A stretch of 64,000 nucleotides of DNA from Blastocatellia bacterium (GCA_025055075.1 JANWYV010000004.1:62001-126000); one strand, 5' to 3'; positions 35,757 through 43,605 are shown, counted from the first letter of the stretch. The notes: generated by a model from the letters alone, not told the origin. Program-made: numbers and translations.

Positions 35757-36881
35757 ATGAGGAAGCTGCGCGTGGCGGTGATCTTTGGCGGTCGGTCTGG
35801 AGAGCACGAGGTCTCCTTGCGATCGGCAGCCTCGATCATTCGCGCCATGGACAAGAGCAAATACGAGATCCTCCCGATCGCGATCACCAAGGAAGGCCGA
35901 TGGCTCTCTCCGATGGACTCCACGAAGCTTCTGCCCCAGGACGTCCTTCGTGACCTTGGACAACCGGTCGCGTTGCTGCCGGATCCGACGACGGCGGCGC
36001 TCGTCCGCTTCGACGGCGAGCTACGGGCAATTCGCCAGGAGAAGGTGGACGTCTTCTTCCCCGTCCTGCATGGGCCGTATGGGGAAGATGGAACGATCCA
36101 GGGCCTCTTCGAAATGGCGAACGTGCCATACGTCGGCTGCGGTGTGCTGGCTTCGGCCTTGGGGATGGATAAGGACGTCATGAAGAGGCTCTTTCGCGAA
36201 GCCGGATTGCCCGTCGTCCGGTTCATCGCCTTTCGGCGAACAGAATGGGAGCGCTCCCCTCGCTCTCTCTTGCGACGCGCACAGCAAGAGATTGGCCTGC
36301 CGTGCTTCGTGAAACCGGCCAGCCTTGGCTCTTCGGTCGGGATCTCGAAAGTGAAAAAGAGCGCGCAACTGGCCGATGCCATCGCCCTCGCGGCCAAGTA
36401 TGACGTCAAGATCATGATCGAAGAAGCCATCACCTGCCGCGAGATCGAAGTCAGCGTCCTTGGCAACGAGGATCCGATCGCCAGTATCCCGGGCGAGATC
36501 GTCCCAGGGGCTGAGTTCTACGACTACGCCGACAAATACATCAACAACGCTGCCCAGCTCATCATCCCGGCCAAACTCCCCAAACGCTTAGTCCGAGAGT
36601 TTCAACGCCTGGCCATCCGCGCATTTCAGACCATCGACGGCTCGGGGCTGGCTCGCGTGGACTTCTTTCTGGAACGCGGCACGAATCGGATCCTCATCAA
36701 CGAGATCAACACGATGCCAGGCTTCACGGAGATCAGCATGTATCCGAAGCTCTGGGAGGCGAGCGGCATTCCCTACAGCCAGCTCATTGATCGCTTGATC
36801 GAGCTAGCACTCGAACGCCACCGCGAGAAATCGCGATCGCGAACGAGCTACGAAGAACTTCCCCTCTTACTCAATCGCTGA
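35757..36881 (+). CDS. ddl: D-alanine-D-alanine ligase
   Basis: A 374-residue ATP-grasp ligase for the peptidoglycan precursor dipeptide. It opens [19 protein letters not shown], has [17 protein letters not shown], the [20 protein letters not shown]-binding strand, and the C-terminal [22 protein letters not shown] with metal-binding Glu/Asn. The substrate-binding Tyr/Phe residue for D-Ala is within DYADKY (Y rather than F suggests a D-Ala-D-Ala product). A TATACT at 35726-35731 may be a private -10 box in the 78-base gap after arginase; GGAGG precedes the ATG. Confidence 0.95.
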   Translation: MRKLRVAVIFGGRSGEHEVSLRSAASIIRAMDKSKYEILPIAITKEGRWLSPMDSTKLLPQDVLRDLGQPVALLPDPTTAALVRFDGELRAIRQEKVDVFFPVLHGPYGEDGTIQGLFEMANVPYVGCGVLASALGMDKDVMKRLFREAGLPVVRFIAFRRTEWERSPRSLLRRAQQEIGLPCFVKPASLGSSVGISKVKKSAQLADAIALAAKYDVKIMIEEAITCREIEVSVLGNEDPIASIPGEIVPGAEFYDYADKYINNAAQLIIPAKLPKRLVREFQRLAIRAFQTIDGSGLARVDFFLERGTNRILINEINTMPGFTEISMYPKLWEASGIPYSQLIDRLIELALERHREKSRSRTSYEELPLLLNR

Positions 36882-37011
36882 TCGCGCCCGCCTAAGCGAA
36901 ACGATCTTTTCACAGCCGAAATGGAAGGCGCCGCCTTCTCTCCTCCCTTCGTCGTCCCTAACGCACGCTCACTCAAACGCTTAACTGTCTCCCGATCCCT
37001 CATCCGACTCT

Positions 37012-37027
37012 CGGCACGTCCTTTGCT
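37012..37027 (+). promoter_or_regulatory. Sigma-54-like -24/-12 promoter
   Basis: CGGCACGTCCTTTGCT has GG (37013-37014), exactly ten bases, then GC (37025-37026), the invariant pattern of RpoN promoters; only the T before GG is changed to C relative to TTGGCACGnnnTTGCT. Transcription would start near 37038, 13 bases before the GTG of the secreted protein gene. Confidence 0.5.
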
Positions 37028-37050
37028 CCCGGATTCTGCGAGAGGGAGCG

Positions 37051-37860
37051 GTGGGGACGAAGTGTAAATGGCCGATTTGGGTGATCGCGATTTGGCTCGC
37101 CGCATGGCCCGCGGCGCGCGCTGAGTCCTCGTACATCGCGGCCAACTTCTCCTCCCGATGCTCGAACTGTTGGCCGGGATGGAATGAACTCCTTCGACCG
37201 CTACGCGGGGTTGGCCCGTGTGCTCAAAACGGATTGGCTTTTCTGTTCATCAATGGGAGCTTCGACGATCCCACCTTGAATCAAGCCCACCTCCACTTCA
37301 GCCGGGCCGAGCGGGTCACGGAGGTCGTAGCCGAATTCCAATTCAACAATGCGACCATCGGGGGACGCCTCCTCCTAACCAATGGGAATTTCCACTGCCT
37401 CCCGCAGTCCTATCTACCCGCCTTCGTCACCGACGAGCTATTCATCTTGACCTTGCGCGATGATGGCCGCAATTGGTACGGAGCGTTTCTAGGAGACCTC
37501 ACGCTTCTGGAACCGGAATTCGCCCCACGACCGGAGCGAGCTGAGAGCTATACGACTGTAGGGCTCATGGAGAAAAGCGGAGGGGAGTTTCGAGTGCGAA
37601 AGCTTGTGGTGATTCCGCAAATCACCCGATTCTCTCCGATCCGCCTCCGGGTGGCGATCGAAGAGACGCCCGAAGGCCCGCAACTTCTGGCCGTGTATCG
37701 CTTCGCCTCTGGGCGATCCCTCGAGATCAGTCACCCCCTCGATCCGGCGGATGGGCGTCCGAGCGGACGCGCGGGCATCGTCTACATGGTCGGTAACGGT
37801 TCGCCGTGTGCGAACCTCGTGCAGCGAGAGATCGCCGTACGCTCGTTCCTCGTGCGGTGA
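37051..37860 (+). CDS. Secreted protein of an unrecognised CxNCWPGW family (copy 1)
   Basis: A 269-residue protein with a signal peptide (WPIWVIAIWLAAWPAARAES). Near residue 35 it has CSNCWPGWNELLRPLRGVGP, then FLFINGSFDD, EFQFNNATIGGRL, NWYGAFLGDLTLLEPEF, and ends CANLVQREIAVRSFLVR. The same landmarks occur in the same order in the next gene, so the pair is a tandem duplication. The fold is probably all-beta; a lectin or carbohydrate-binding type is only a guess. Cysteines at about 37, 40 and near the C-terminus may form disulfides. GTG start with GAGGGAG just upstream. I do not recognise the family. Confidence 0.75.
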   Translation: MGTKCKWPIWVIAIWLAAWPAARAESSYIAANFSSRCSNCWPGWNELLRPLRGVGPCAQNGLAFLFINGSFDDPTLNQAHLHFSRAERVTEVVAEFQFNNATIGGRLLLTNGNFHCLPQSYLPAFVTDELFILTLRDDGRNWYGAFLGDLTLLEPEFAPRPERAESYTTVGLMEKSGGEFRVRKLVVIPQITRFSPIRLRVAIEETPEGPQLLAVYRFASGRSLEISHPLDPADGRPSGRAGIVYMVGNGSPCANLVQREIAVRSFLVR

Positions 37861-37879
37861 AGCGAGGGCAAAATATGGC

Positions 37880-37908
37880 TTGACATATTACCCGAAATCT
37901 CTTATTTT
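37880..37908 (+). promoter_or_regulatory. Strong sigma-70 promoter upstream of copy 2
   Basis: TTGACA (37880-37885) and TATTTT (37903-37908) are 17 bases apart. Transcription would start near 37915, about 195 bases before the next ATG. A second promoter lies closer to the gene, so this one may make a separate short transcript or a long leader. Confidence 0.6.
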
Positions 37909-38058
37909 GTGCCGGGTCGCTTCGCGTGGAACGAACAGAGCGACGACGGAGGCTCATGCGGAATATGAGGCGTGTGAATGTCCCACGCTCGCTGCCAATA
38001 GGGACGACGGCCTCGAGGAATACGGCGCTTTCCGTCAGGAAATCCTCCCCTCATCCGA

Positions 38059-38086
38059 TTGCTTTGTCTCGCGGAGTTGCTATGCT
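38059..38086 (+). promoter_or_regulatory. Proximal sigma-70 promoter of copy 2
   Basis: TTGCTT (38059-38064) and TATGCT (38081-38086) with a 16-base spacer; start expected near 38093, giving a short leader that contains the GGAGGTGACT ribosome site before the ATG at 38110. Confidence 0.5.
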
Positions 38087-38109
38087 CTCCAGCACGTGCG
38101 GAGGTGACT

Positions 38110-38946
38110 ATGCGCGAAAACAAGTGGAGTCGGAGGACACGACGAGCTATCCTCGGCCTTCTTACCCTCGCCTTCTTTCCTCTGACCCCATCAGCCCAAA
38201 CGGGCATGCAGACGGAACGGTTCACAGCCTCTTGCAAGAATTGCTGGCCAGGCTGGATTGAACTCGCGCGGCCGGTCGCTGGTGTTGGACCGAGTACCCA
38301 AAACGGACGTGGGTTCATCTTCATCAACGGCTTCGACGCCGATCCGATGCGCAATCGAGAGCACCTGCATCTTTTGCGCTCGAACGAGGGCGCATCTGAA
38401 GCCACCGCTCTATTTCAATTCAATAACGCGACCATCGGGGGGAAGTTGGCGCTGCCCACAGGGGGATTTGTGTGCTTACGGGATGTTGATGTCATCACCA
38501 CTGTAGCGAATGAGCTGTTCATCGTCACGATTCGTGATACCGGAGCGACATGGTATGGTGCCTTCGTCGGCGACCTCACGGTCCTTGATCCCGATTTTGT
38601 CCCCGATGTAGAGGCGCCTATGTGGCAAGGGTACTCGATCCTGGGGCTGCTCCAGATGTCCAATTCCGAACTCGAGCTTTTGGCCCTGAAGGTGATTCCT
38701 CTCCTGCGACGCTTCGCTCCGATGCGGTTGACGATCGCCCTCGACGAATCGGACTCGGATGTTCCGACCTTGCGCGCGGAACTCACCACAGCATCCGGCG
38801 CGAGATATCGCGTCTACGCCGAGCTGGACCCGGCGCATCGGCTGGACACCGGCCGAACTGGGGTCATCTACTTGGTCAGCCAAGCTCGCCCTTGTACCAC
38901 GCTCTCACAAAGAGAGCTTGCTCTGCAAAGCTTTCAATTTCGCTAG
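38110..38946 (+). CDS. Secreted protein of an unrecognised CxNCWPGW family (copy 2)
   Basis: A 278-residue paralogue of the preceding gene product. After a signal peptide (RRAILGLLTLAFFPLTPSAQ) come CKNCWPGWIELARPVAGVGP, FIFINGFDADP, LFQFNNATIGGKL, TWYGAFVGDLTVLDPDF and a C-terminal CTTLSQRELALQSFQFR. The first copy's third N-terminal cysteine (GVGPCAQNG) is Ser here (GVGPSTQNG). GGAGGTGACT precedes the ATG; an in-frame upstream start near 38059 has no such site. Unlike copy 1 it is preceded by sigma-70-type promoters, so the two copies may be expressed under different conditions. Function unknown. Confidence 0.75.
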   Translation: MRENKWSRRTRRAILGLLTLAFFPLTPSAQTGMQTERFTASCKNCWPGWIELARPVAGVGPSTQNGRGFIFINGFDADPMRNREHLHLLRSNEGASEATALFQFNNATIGGKLALPTGGFVCLRDVDVITTVANELFIVTIRDTGATWYGAFVGDLTVLDPDFVPDVEAPMWQGYSILGLLQMSNSELELLALKVIPLLRRFAPMRLTIALDESDSDVPTLRAELTTASGARYRVYAELDPAHRLDTGRTGVIYLVSQARPCTTLSQRELALQSFQFR

Positions 38947-38982
38947 GCCCCTACCTGCCGCCTAGTGAAGACCGATCTTGAC

Positions 38983-39026
38983 GTGGGCCGGGAGCTCAGT
39001 TGGGCGCTCCCCGTCCTCGAACCCAC
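38983..39026. other. Nested stem-loop between convergent genes, tRNA-like motif
   Basis: GTGGG (38983-38987) can pair with CCCAC (39022-39026) around a perfect inner hairpin GGGAGC/GCTCCC (38990-38995 with 39006-39011). The loop and flanks resemble a tRNA D arm (GAGCTCAGTTGGG) and a T loop (CTCGAACCC) without an anticodon arm. There is no T-run. It may be a bidirectional terminator or a decayed tRNA. Confidence 0.35.
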
Positions 39027-39050
39027 AATGGGCCATGTTTCGGCCTCCCC

Positions 39051-41120
39051 TCACCTTTTGAGCTGGAAGCGTCCGCCTCCGACGTTCACCAATGCCACTG
39101 GATCTCGCCTCACGATTCCGAGGACGGCAATGTCAAGCAATCCATCGTTATTGAAATCCCCGCTCGTGAGCGAGACGGGATCAGCTAAGGCCCTCAAAAG
39201 CGTGGAAGGGGCAAACGCACGCCCATTCTTGGCCATGACCAGAGACACCGTGCCCTCCGCGAAATTCGCTACGGCGATCCCCGCGAGGCCTCTGATAAAT
39301 TCCCCGCTCGTGAGAGACAAGGGCACCTGTCCGACGAGAACATCCCGACGGAAAAATCGGCCTCCCCTCTCCGCAGAAAGAAGCAATGACACACTTCCAG
39401 CATTCATGTTCGCTGAAGCCAGATCCACCCATCCATCTGCATTGAGGTCGGCAACAGCGAGCGCGACCGGCCCTTCATCTACCGCCCAGGTTCCGGCCTG
39501 CCTGAATCGTCCCTGACCATCACCAATAAGTAGCACAACAGTATTGGAGCTCGAATTCGCGACGGCCAGATCGAGCGTTCCATCCCGATTGAAATCGGCA
39601 GCCACAAGAGCGCTCGGTTTCCCGTCGTCAGAGATCCGGACTGTATCCGCCTGCGGAAGCCTCCCATCCGCTCGTCCGAGGAAAATGGCGATGTCGTTTG
39701 ACCCCATATTAGCCACGGCAGCATCCACGTAACCGTCTCGGTTGAAATCCCCCGCCACGATCGAACGCGGGCGCTTCCCGATCACAGGGACGTGGACAAT
39801 TCGTTCGAACGTTCCATCCCCACGGCCATACGCAATAGAGAGGCTATCTGCGAGCATGTTCGCCACGATCACGTCTGTTCGTCCATCCTGATTCACATCA
39901 CCGACAGCGAGAGCCACAGGCCCATCTCCGACAGCATAACTCTTGAACCGACGAAACGTTCCATCTCCATTTCCGAGATACACCACGATCTGATCTTGCT
40001 CGAAATCGGCGACGACTAATCCGAGATTGGGCTCCAAACCTTCTTCGCCGAGAGTCGTGAGGACAGGACTCATGAAGGAGATGCTGACGATGGCTGGGGC
40101 TTCACCACTCAACGTGACCGCCGCGATCTGGCACTGCGGACCGAGGGCACGATTGACCAACCATGGCGCGAACTCGACCTGCGCCGTCATCACAGGATCG
40201 CCGTTCCCAAGGCCAATGCCCGAAGGACCCCGCGCATCACCCCACCAATTATATCGAGCGTCCATGATGCGGCCATCGGTAGCCTCATTCTGCGCCCCAA
40301 CATCATTCCCCACCACGTTGTTGCAATGGAAAAAGGAGCTTGAAGCCGGAAGCGTGGCCGTCGATTTGAAGAGAAGCCCGATCTCACTCGCCTCCACTGT
40401 ATTCCCCACAACAATCGTGCCCGGCGCGCGATCAACGGCGATCCCGTTGCCCATGATTCCCCATACCCGGTTACGACGGATGATCGTGCCCGAAGCCGCA
40501 TTGTTGGCTGCGACGCTCACGGCGAGAATCCCATTGTCATGAATCTGGACGACTTGGTTCCCCTCGATGATGTTGTCCTTGGCAACCCCATCTCCGACGC
40601 CCCCGCCTCGTACAAGAATTCCCCAATCGCTATAGGTCGTCGCCCCTCGACCTCTCACGATGTTGTTGAACACGCGATTCCCATCTCCCTGAACGAAGAC
40701 GCCACGGTGGGCATGCGGATGGCTACCCGCTGTCGTGTCTTCCACAACGAACCCTTGGAAGGTCACGCCATTACCTGTAATGCGGACGGCGGCCGGGACC
40801 AACTCGCCGGGCCGAATGATTGTATTGGGCGTGCTATCGACGGCCGAGCCATCGAAGGAACGCACGGTCAGGCCGTTCTTATTGATCGTCACCTGCTCGC
40901 TATAAACTCCCGGACATACGAGGATCGTATCACCAGGGGCAGCCGCTCCAACGGCCCCTTGAATACTTGTGAAGGCTGCCCCCGAAGCGTCGCAATTCGC
41001 AGCCGTAGCTTGGCCATCGTCATCCACGACCAGAATACTCGCGCTTATGATCGCTGGACTTCGCATGAGGGCGAAAACCACGATGCCAATGGCGAATGCT
41101 GAAAGAATTCTGCTATTCAT
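39051..41120 (-). CDS. Surface protein: parallel beta-helix plus FG-GAP repeats
   Basis: A 689-residue exported protein. A signal segment (residues 3-28, ILSAFAIGIVVFALMRSPA) leads into a pectate-lyase-like beta-helix (about 35-310) with rungs such as GNRVFNNIVRGRG, DNIIEGNQVVQIHDNGI and GTIIRRNRVWGIMGNGI. Residues about 350-689 hold six or more FG-GAP/VCBS repeats, each with DxNxDG calcium motifs (DVNQDGRTDVIVANM, DFNRDGTLDLAVANS, DFNNDGLLDIAVLG). The architecture parallels the 1013-residue protein at 27308 but lacks DUF11. GGAGG seven bases before the ATG sets the start. Likely a secreted binding or matrix protein. Confidence 0.85.
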   Translation of the reverse strand: MNSRILSAFAIGIVVFALMRSPAIISASILVVDDDGQATAANCDASGAAFTSIQGAVGAAAPGDTILVCPGVYSEQVTINKNGLTVRSFDGSAVDSTPNTIIRPGELVPAAVRITGNGVTFQGFVVEDTTAGSHPHAHRGVFVQGDGNRVFNNIVRGRGATTYSDWGILVRGGGVGDGVAKDNIIEGNQVVQIHDNGILAVSVAANNAASGTIIRRNRVWGIMGNGIAVDRAPGTIVVGNTVEASEIGLLFKSTATLPASSSFFHCNNVVGNDVGAQNEATDGRIMDARYNWWGDARGPSGIGLGNGDPVMTAQVEFAPWLVNRALGPQCQIAAVTLSGEAPAIVSISFMSPVLTTLGEEGLEPNLGLVVADFEQDQIVVYLGNGDGTFRRFKSYAVGDGPVALAVGDVNQDGRTDVIVANMLADSLSIAYGRGDGTFERIVHVPVIGKRPRSIVAGDFNRDGYVDAAVANMGSNDIAIFLGRADGRLPQADTVRISDDGKPSALVAADFNRDGTLDLAVANSSSNTVVLLIGDGQGRFRQAGTWAVDEGPVALAVADLNADGWVDLASANMNAGSVSLLLSAERGGRFFRRDVLVGQVPLSLTSGEFIRGLAGIAVANFAEGTVSLVMAKNGRAFAPSTLLRALADPVSLTSGDFNNDGLLDIAVLGIVRRDPVALVNVGGGRFQLKR

Positions 41121-41169
41121 AGCCAATCCTCCTCGAGGGAGATAAAGGGAGCGACCCTATCCTCCTGAA

Positions 41170-41220
41170 GGCATATGCCGCTTCCCTCCCGTTAACCGGC
41201 GGGGATTATAGCAAAAGGAA
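41170..41220 (-). promoter_or_regulatory. Extended -10 promoter with palindromes in the leader
   Basis: On the minus strand TGCTATAAT (perfect -10 at 41215-41220 with the TGn extension) lies about 95 bases before the beta-helix gene. The leader contains an imperfect CCGGTTAACGG and a perfect ten-base palindrome GGCATATGCC (41170-41179), possible operator sites. Confidence 0.55.
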
Positions 41221-41237
41221 GTGGGGGGATAATACCT

Positions 41238-41573
41238 TCATTCGTCCACCGTTCGGACAGCGTTGAGAGGACGTTCACGAGCAAGGTCTTCACTATCGGT
41301 GGAGGCCAAACGGCGCGGCTCCCAACGCGCACGTGAACTCGCACCGATCTTCGACTGAATGGCCAGTAGCTCGATGATCTCTCGCCCGGCCTCGCAACTG
41401 CGATCGTACCGGAGGGCGATGACGATCCTCCCGATCGTCGCCGGCAGGGCCGAGAATACGGCTGCGACCTCCTGCCATATTGCCGCCTTTCCCCTCCATC
41501 ATCCAACGAAGGGCCATATCAGGCCGAACGTCGCCGCGCCTGAGAAGCCTGGAATCAAGAACGCGCCGCGCAT
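41238..41573 (-). pseudogene. Small membrane-protein gene interrupted by one in-frame TGA
   Basis: An ATG at 41573 with a well-spaced GGAGGTCGCT site opens a 111-codon frame, closed by TGA at 41238-41240, but codon 25 (41499-41501) is TGA. Before it the peptide is hydrophobic (FLIPGFSGAATFGLIWPFVG); after it the frame runs on as WRGKAAIWQEVAAVFSALPA, TIGRIVIALRYDRSC, REIIELLAIQSKIG and a charged tail. Composition after the stop looks like coding sequence. Options are a recent nonsense mutation, readthrough, or a sequencing error; no selenocysteine element is evident. I do not recognise the family. Confidence 0.5.
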
Positions 41574-41586
41574 AGCGACCTCCGAC

Positions 41587-41709
41587 TCAGTGAACACCCG
41601 TTGAGGAGAGGATGACGCCGAGTATGCGCTGCAATTCCCCCTGCCCGATCCCCGAGATTGTGACTCTTCCACAAGCGCCGTTAGCCTCTATCAGCGAGAT
41701 GGACGCCAA
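41587..41709 (-). CDS. Possible 40-residue small protein
   Basis: A short frame starting at TTG (41709) reads ASISLIEANGACGRVTISG then IGQGELQRILGVILSSTGVH. It ends 13 bases before the start of the TGA-interrupted gene. Residue pattern is protein-like, but there is no ATG and only a modest AAGG upstream, so it may be the remnant of a longer gene. The remaining 85 bases up to the divergent CYTH gene show nothing further. Confidence 0.25.
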   Translation of the reverse strand: MASISLIEANGACGRVTISGIGQGELQRILGVILSSTGVH

Positions 41710-41794
41710 GCGCCCTTGCTTTCCCTAAGCGGCTTGGGTATTTTCATCGCGTGCAGATGGCGGGTCAGTCGCAACACGAGAACCAACGAGTCGT

Positions 41795-42385
41795 ATGGGG
41801 ACGAGAGACATCGAGACGGAAGTGAAGGTTCCTGTCGAGGGCAATCCCCTGGATGGACTCGCGGAGCCGGATGTACGTTTGGTGAGGCCGCGCCATTTTG
41901 AGGAGAATTGGGTCCTCGACTTCGAGGACGGACGCCTTCAACGTGCTGGCCGCCTCTTGCGTATTCGCCGCGTGGCAGATCGCGGGACGCTGACTTTCAA
42001 GGGGCCGTCTCTTGCTCACCCCCGACTAAAGGTCCGTGAAGAAATCGAGACGGAAGTCCGCCATCCCGAGCGCGCACTCGCGATCTTCGAACGGCTGGGC
42101 CTTCGGCCGATTTATCGGTACCAGAAGTACCGCACTGAATATCGCGTACAGCTTCCTTCGGGAGCCGCGCTCTCGGTCATGTTCGACGAAACGCCCATCG
42201 GGAACTTCTTGGAACTCGAGGGAGACGAAGCGAGCATTTGGGAGTTCCTCGAGCGATTCCGCTTGCGGAAGAAGCCGCTTCTTCGCGCGAGCTATCCGAC
42301 CCTGTACGCAGAATTCTGCCGGGTCCAGGGCAAGCCCTTCGGGGACATGCTCTTTGAAGAGGAGAATGTCCGATGCGCGCGATGA
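41795..42385 (+). CDS. CYTH-domain protein (class IV adenylate cyclase/thiamine triphosphatase-like)
   Basis: A 196-residue protein. The CYTH signature ExExK appears as IETEVKVPV at residues 6-14, followed by basic and acidic strands of the triphosphate tunnel (LLRIRRVADRGTLTFKGP, VREEIETEV, YRYQKYRTEYRVQ, LELEGDE). Such proteins hydrolyse inorganic or nucleoside/thiamine triphosphate, or make cAMP; I cannot choose. The 3' end overlaps the nucleotidyltransferase gene by 13 bases, so the two are coupled. No good ribosome site precedes this ATG. Confidence 0.82.
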   Translation: MGTRDIETEVKVPVEGNPLDGLAEPDVRLVRPRHFEENWVLDFEDGRLQRAGRLLRIRRVADRGTLTFKGPSLAHPRLKVREEIETEVRHPERALAIFERLGLRPIYRYQKYRTEYRVQLPSGAALSVMFDETPIGNFLELEGDEASIWEFLERFRLRKKPLLRASYPTLYAEFCRVQGKPFGDMLFEEENVRCAR

Positions 42386-43332
42386 TCTTAGCGGCGGGCT
42401 TGGGCACGCGACTGTGGCCCTTGACGGCCGATCGCGCTAAAGCCGCCGTCCCATTCCTCAACAAGCCGATCATCGTTCGCCTCATCGAGTATCTGAAGCA
42501 CTACGGGTTCACCGACGTGATCATCAACCTTCATCACCAAGGGGAGTCCATCCGTCGCGTCGTCGGCGATGGCTCGGCTTGGGGCGTGCGCGTCTTCTAT
42601 TCGGAGGAACCGGAGATTCTGGGGACGGGCGGCGCGCTGGACAAAGTCCGTCATTTGCTCCAGGACGAGACGTTTCTCGTCATCAACGGCAAGATCATCA
42701 CCGATATTGACCTGCATGCCGTGTGCGACGCCCACCGGCGACGTGCCGCCTTGGCGACGCTCGTGCTCATGAAGAATCTGCAGCGCGAGCGCTTCAGCAT
42801 CGTCGAAGTGGACGGCGATGGGAAGATCGTGCGCTTCGGCGGAATGCCCTCTCCCCAGGAGATGCCGGGCGATCACGCGCCATTGCTCTTCACAGGCATT
42901 CAAGTCGTCGAGCCGGAGATCTTCGACTTCATTCCGCGCGGCGTGTTCTCGCATACGACCATGGACGTCTATCCGCGCGCCATCGCATCCGGACAATGCA
43001 TCGCTGCCTATATCGCCGAAGGCCAGTGGTACGAACTGAGCACATTAGAGCGCTACTTGAACGCGAGTCTCGCCTTCCTCCGCCGCGAAGGAAGATCCTT
43101 CATCGCTGGCGAGGGAACAGTCATCGAAGATGACGCAGAGGTGAGGGAAAGCGTCCTCTGGGAGCGCGTTCGCATCGGGCGAGGGGCACGCTTGCGGCAG
43201 TGCATCATCGGCGACGACGTGACGATCCCTCCAGGAAGCGATCTCGAGCGCGTCGCCGTTGTTCGCGCCGCCTTATGCCCATCCCCTTCGGCGGGAACGA
43301 TCGTGGGTCAGAACCTTCTTGTCCCGTTCTGA
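42373..43332 (+). CDS. NDP-sugar pyrophosphorylase (mannose/glucose-1-phosphate nucleotidyltransferase type)
   Basis: A 319-residue protein. The N-terminal Rossmann domain has MILAAGLGTRLWPLTADRAK with the GxGTRLxPLT..KP loop continued as PFLNKP; FLVINGKIITDID carries the metal-binding Asp region and FTGIQVVEPEIFD follows. After residue 240 short hexapeptide-like repeats suggest a truncated left-handed helix (IEDDAEVRESVLWERVRIG). It makes a nucleotide sugar, probably for surface glycans such as those built by the glycosyltransferases at the left end. Overlap with the CYTH gene implies joint expression. Confidence 0.88.
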   Translation: MRAMILAAGLGTRLWPLTADRAKAAVPFLNKPIIVRLIEYLKHYGFTDVIINLHHQGESIRRVVGDGSAWGVRVFYSEEPEILGTGGALDKVRHLLQDETFLVINGKIITDIDLHAVCDAHRRRAALATLVLMKNLQRERFSIVEVDGDGKIVRFGGMPSPQEMPGDHAPLLFTGIQVVEPEIFDFIPRGVFSHTTMDVYPRAIASGQCIAAYIAEGQWYELSTLERYLNASLAFLRREGRSFIAGEGTVIEDDAEVRESVLWERVRIGRGARLRQCIIGDDVTIPPGSDLERVAVVRAALCPSPSAGTIVGQNLLVPF

Positions 43333-43411
43333 GGACGCCCGCGCTAACCCTTCGGCTCATCACGAACTTCCACATTTTCGCATAAAAATTCGAGATTTCG
43401 GCCACCCATCT

Positions 43412-43425
43412 TCCAGAATCCTGGA
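43412..43425 (+). promoter_or_regulatory. Inverted repeat, candidate activator site for sigma-54 promoter
   Basis: TCCAG-AATC-CTGGA is a five-base-pair inverted repeat centred about 103 bases upstream of the -24 box, the usual distance of enhancer-binding-protein sites. A further GGAATTTCC palindrome lies next to it. The link to the promoter is inferred from position only. Confidence 0.3.
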
Positions 43426-43520
43426 GGGAATTTCCGAAGCCTCGGAGATTCGGTCCTGGTCCGCCCGCGTCCTTTTCAGCTAACTCCCTGAGAAGCCGTG
43501 AGAAAGGAAATAGAGGGTTT

Positions 43521-43536
43521 TGGCACGCCGCTTGCT
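43521..43536 (+). promoter_or_regulatory. Near-perfect sigma-54 (RpoN) promoter
   Basis: TTGGCACGCCGCTTGCTT matches the RpoN consensus YTGGCACGrNNNTTGCW at nearly every position: GG at 43522-43523, ten bases, GC at 43534-43535. Transcription should begin near 43547, immediately before a strong hairpin, 60 bases upstream of the TonB receptor ATG. Confidence 0.8.
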
Positions 43537-43548
43537 TAAAAAGCATGC

Positions 43549-43572
43549 GGTTGCCTCCCGCAGGAGGCAACC
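43549..43572 (+). other. Hairpin at the predicted 5' end of receptor mRNA
   Basis: GGTTGCCTCC, loop CGCA, GGAGGCAACC: a perfect ten-base-pair stem that would start about two bases from the RNA 5' end and leave the GGAGGT ribosome site free. Such 5' stems can protect mRNA from RNase E-type decay; that role is an inference. Confidence 0.6.
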
Positions 43573-43605
43573 CGACTTCGAGAAGGTAGAGAAGGAGGTG
43601 GCGAT

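Noticed and set aside
37956-38261. A 101-codon frame with GGAGG upstream before copy 2 of the secreted family
   Set aside because: It overlaps the real gene by 150 bases in another frame, and its composition (Ser/Arg/Pro) looks non-coding; kept only as part of the leader observation.
41499-41501. Selenocysteine at the in-frame TGA
   Set aside because: No convincing stem-loop with a suitable apical loop follows the TGA, the flanking residues do not resemble a redox site, and no selenocysteine genes are seen.
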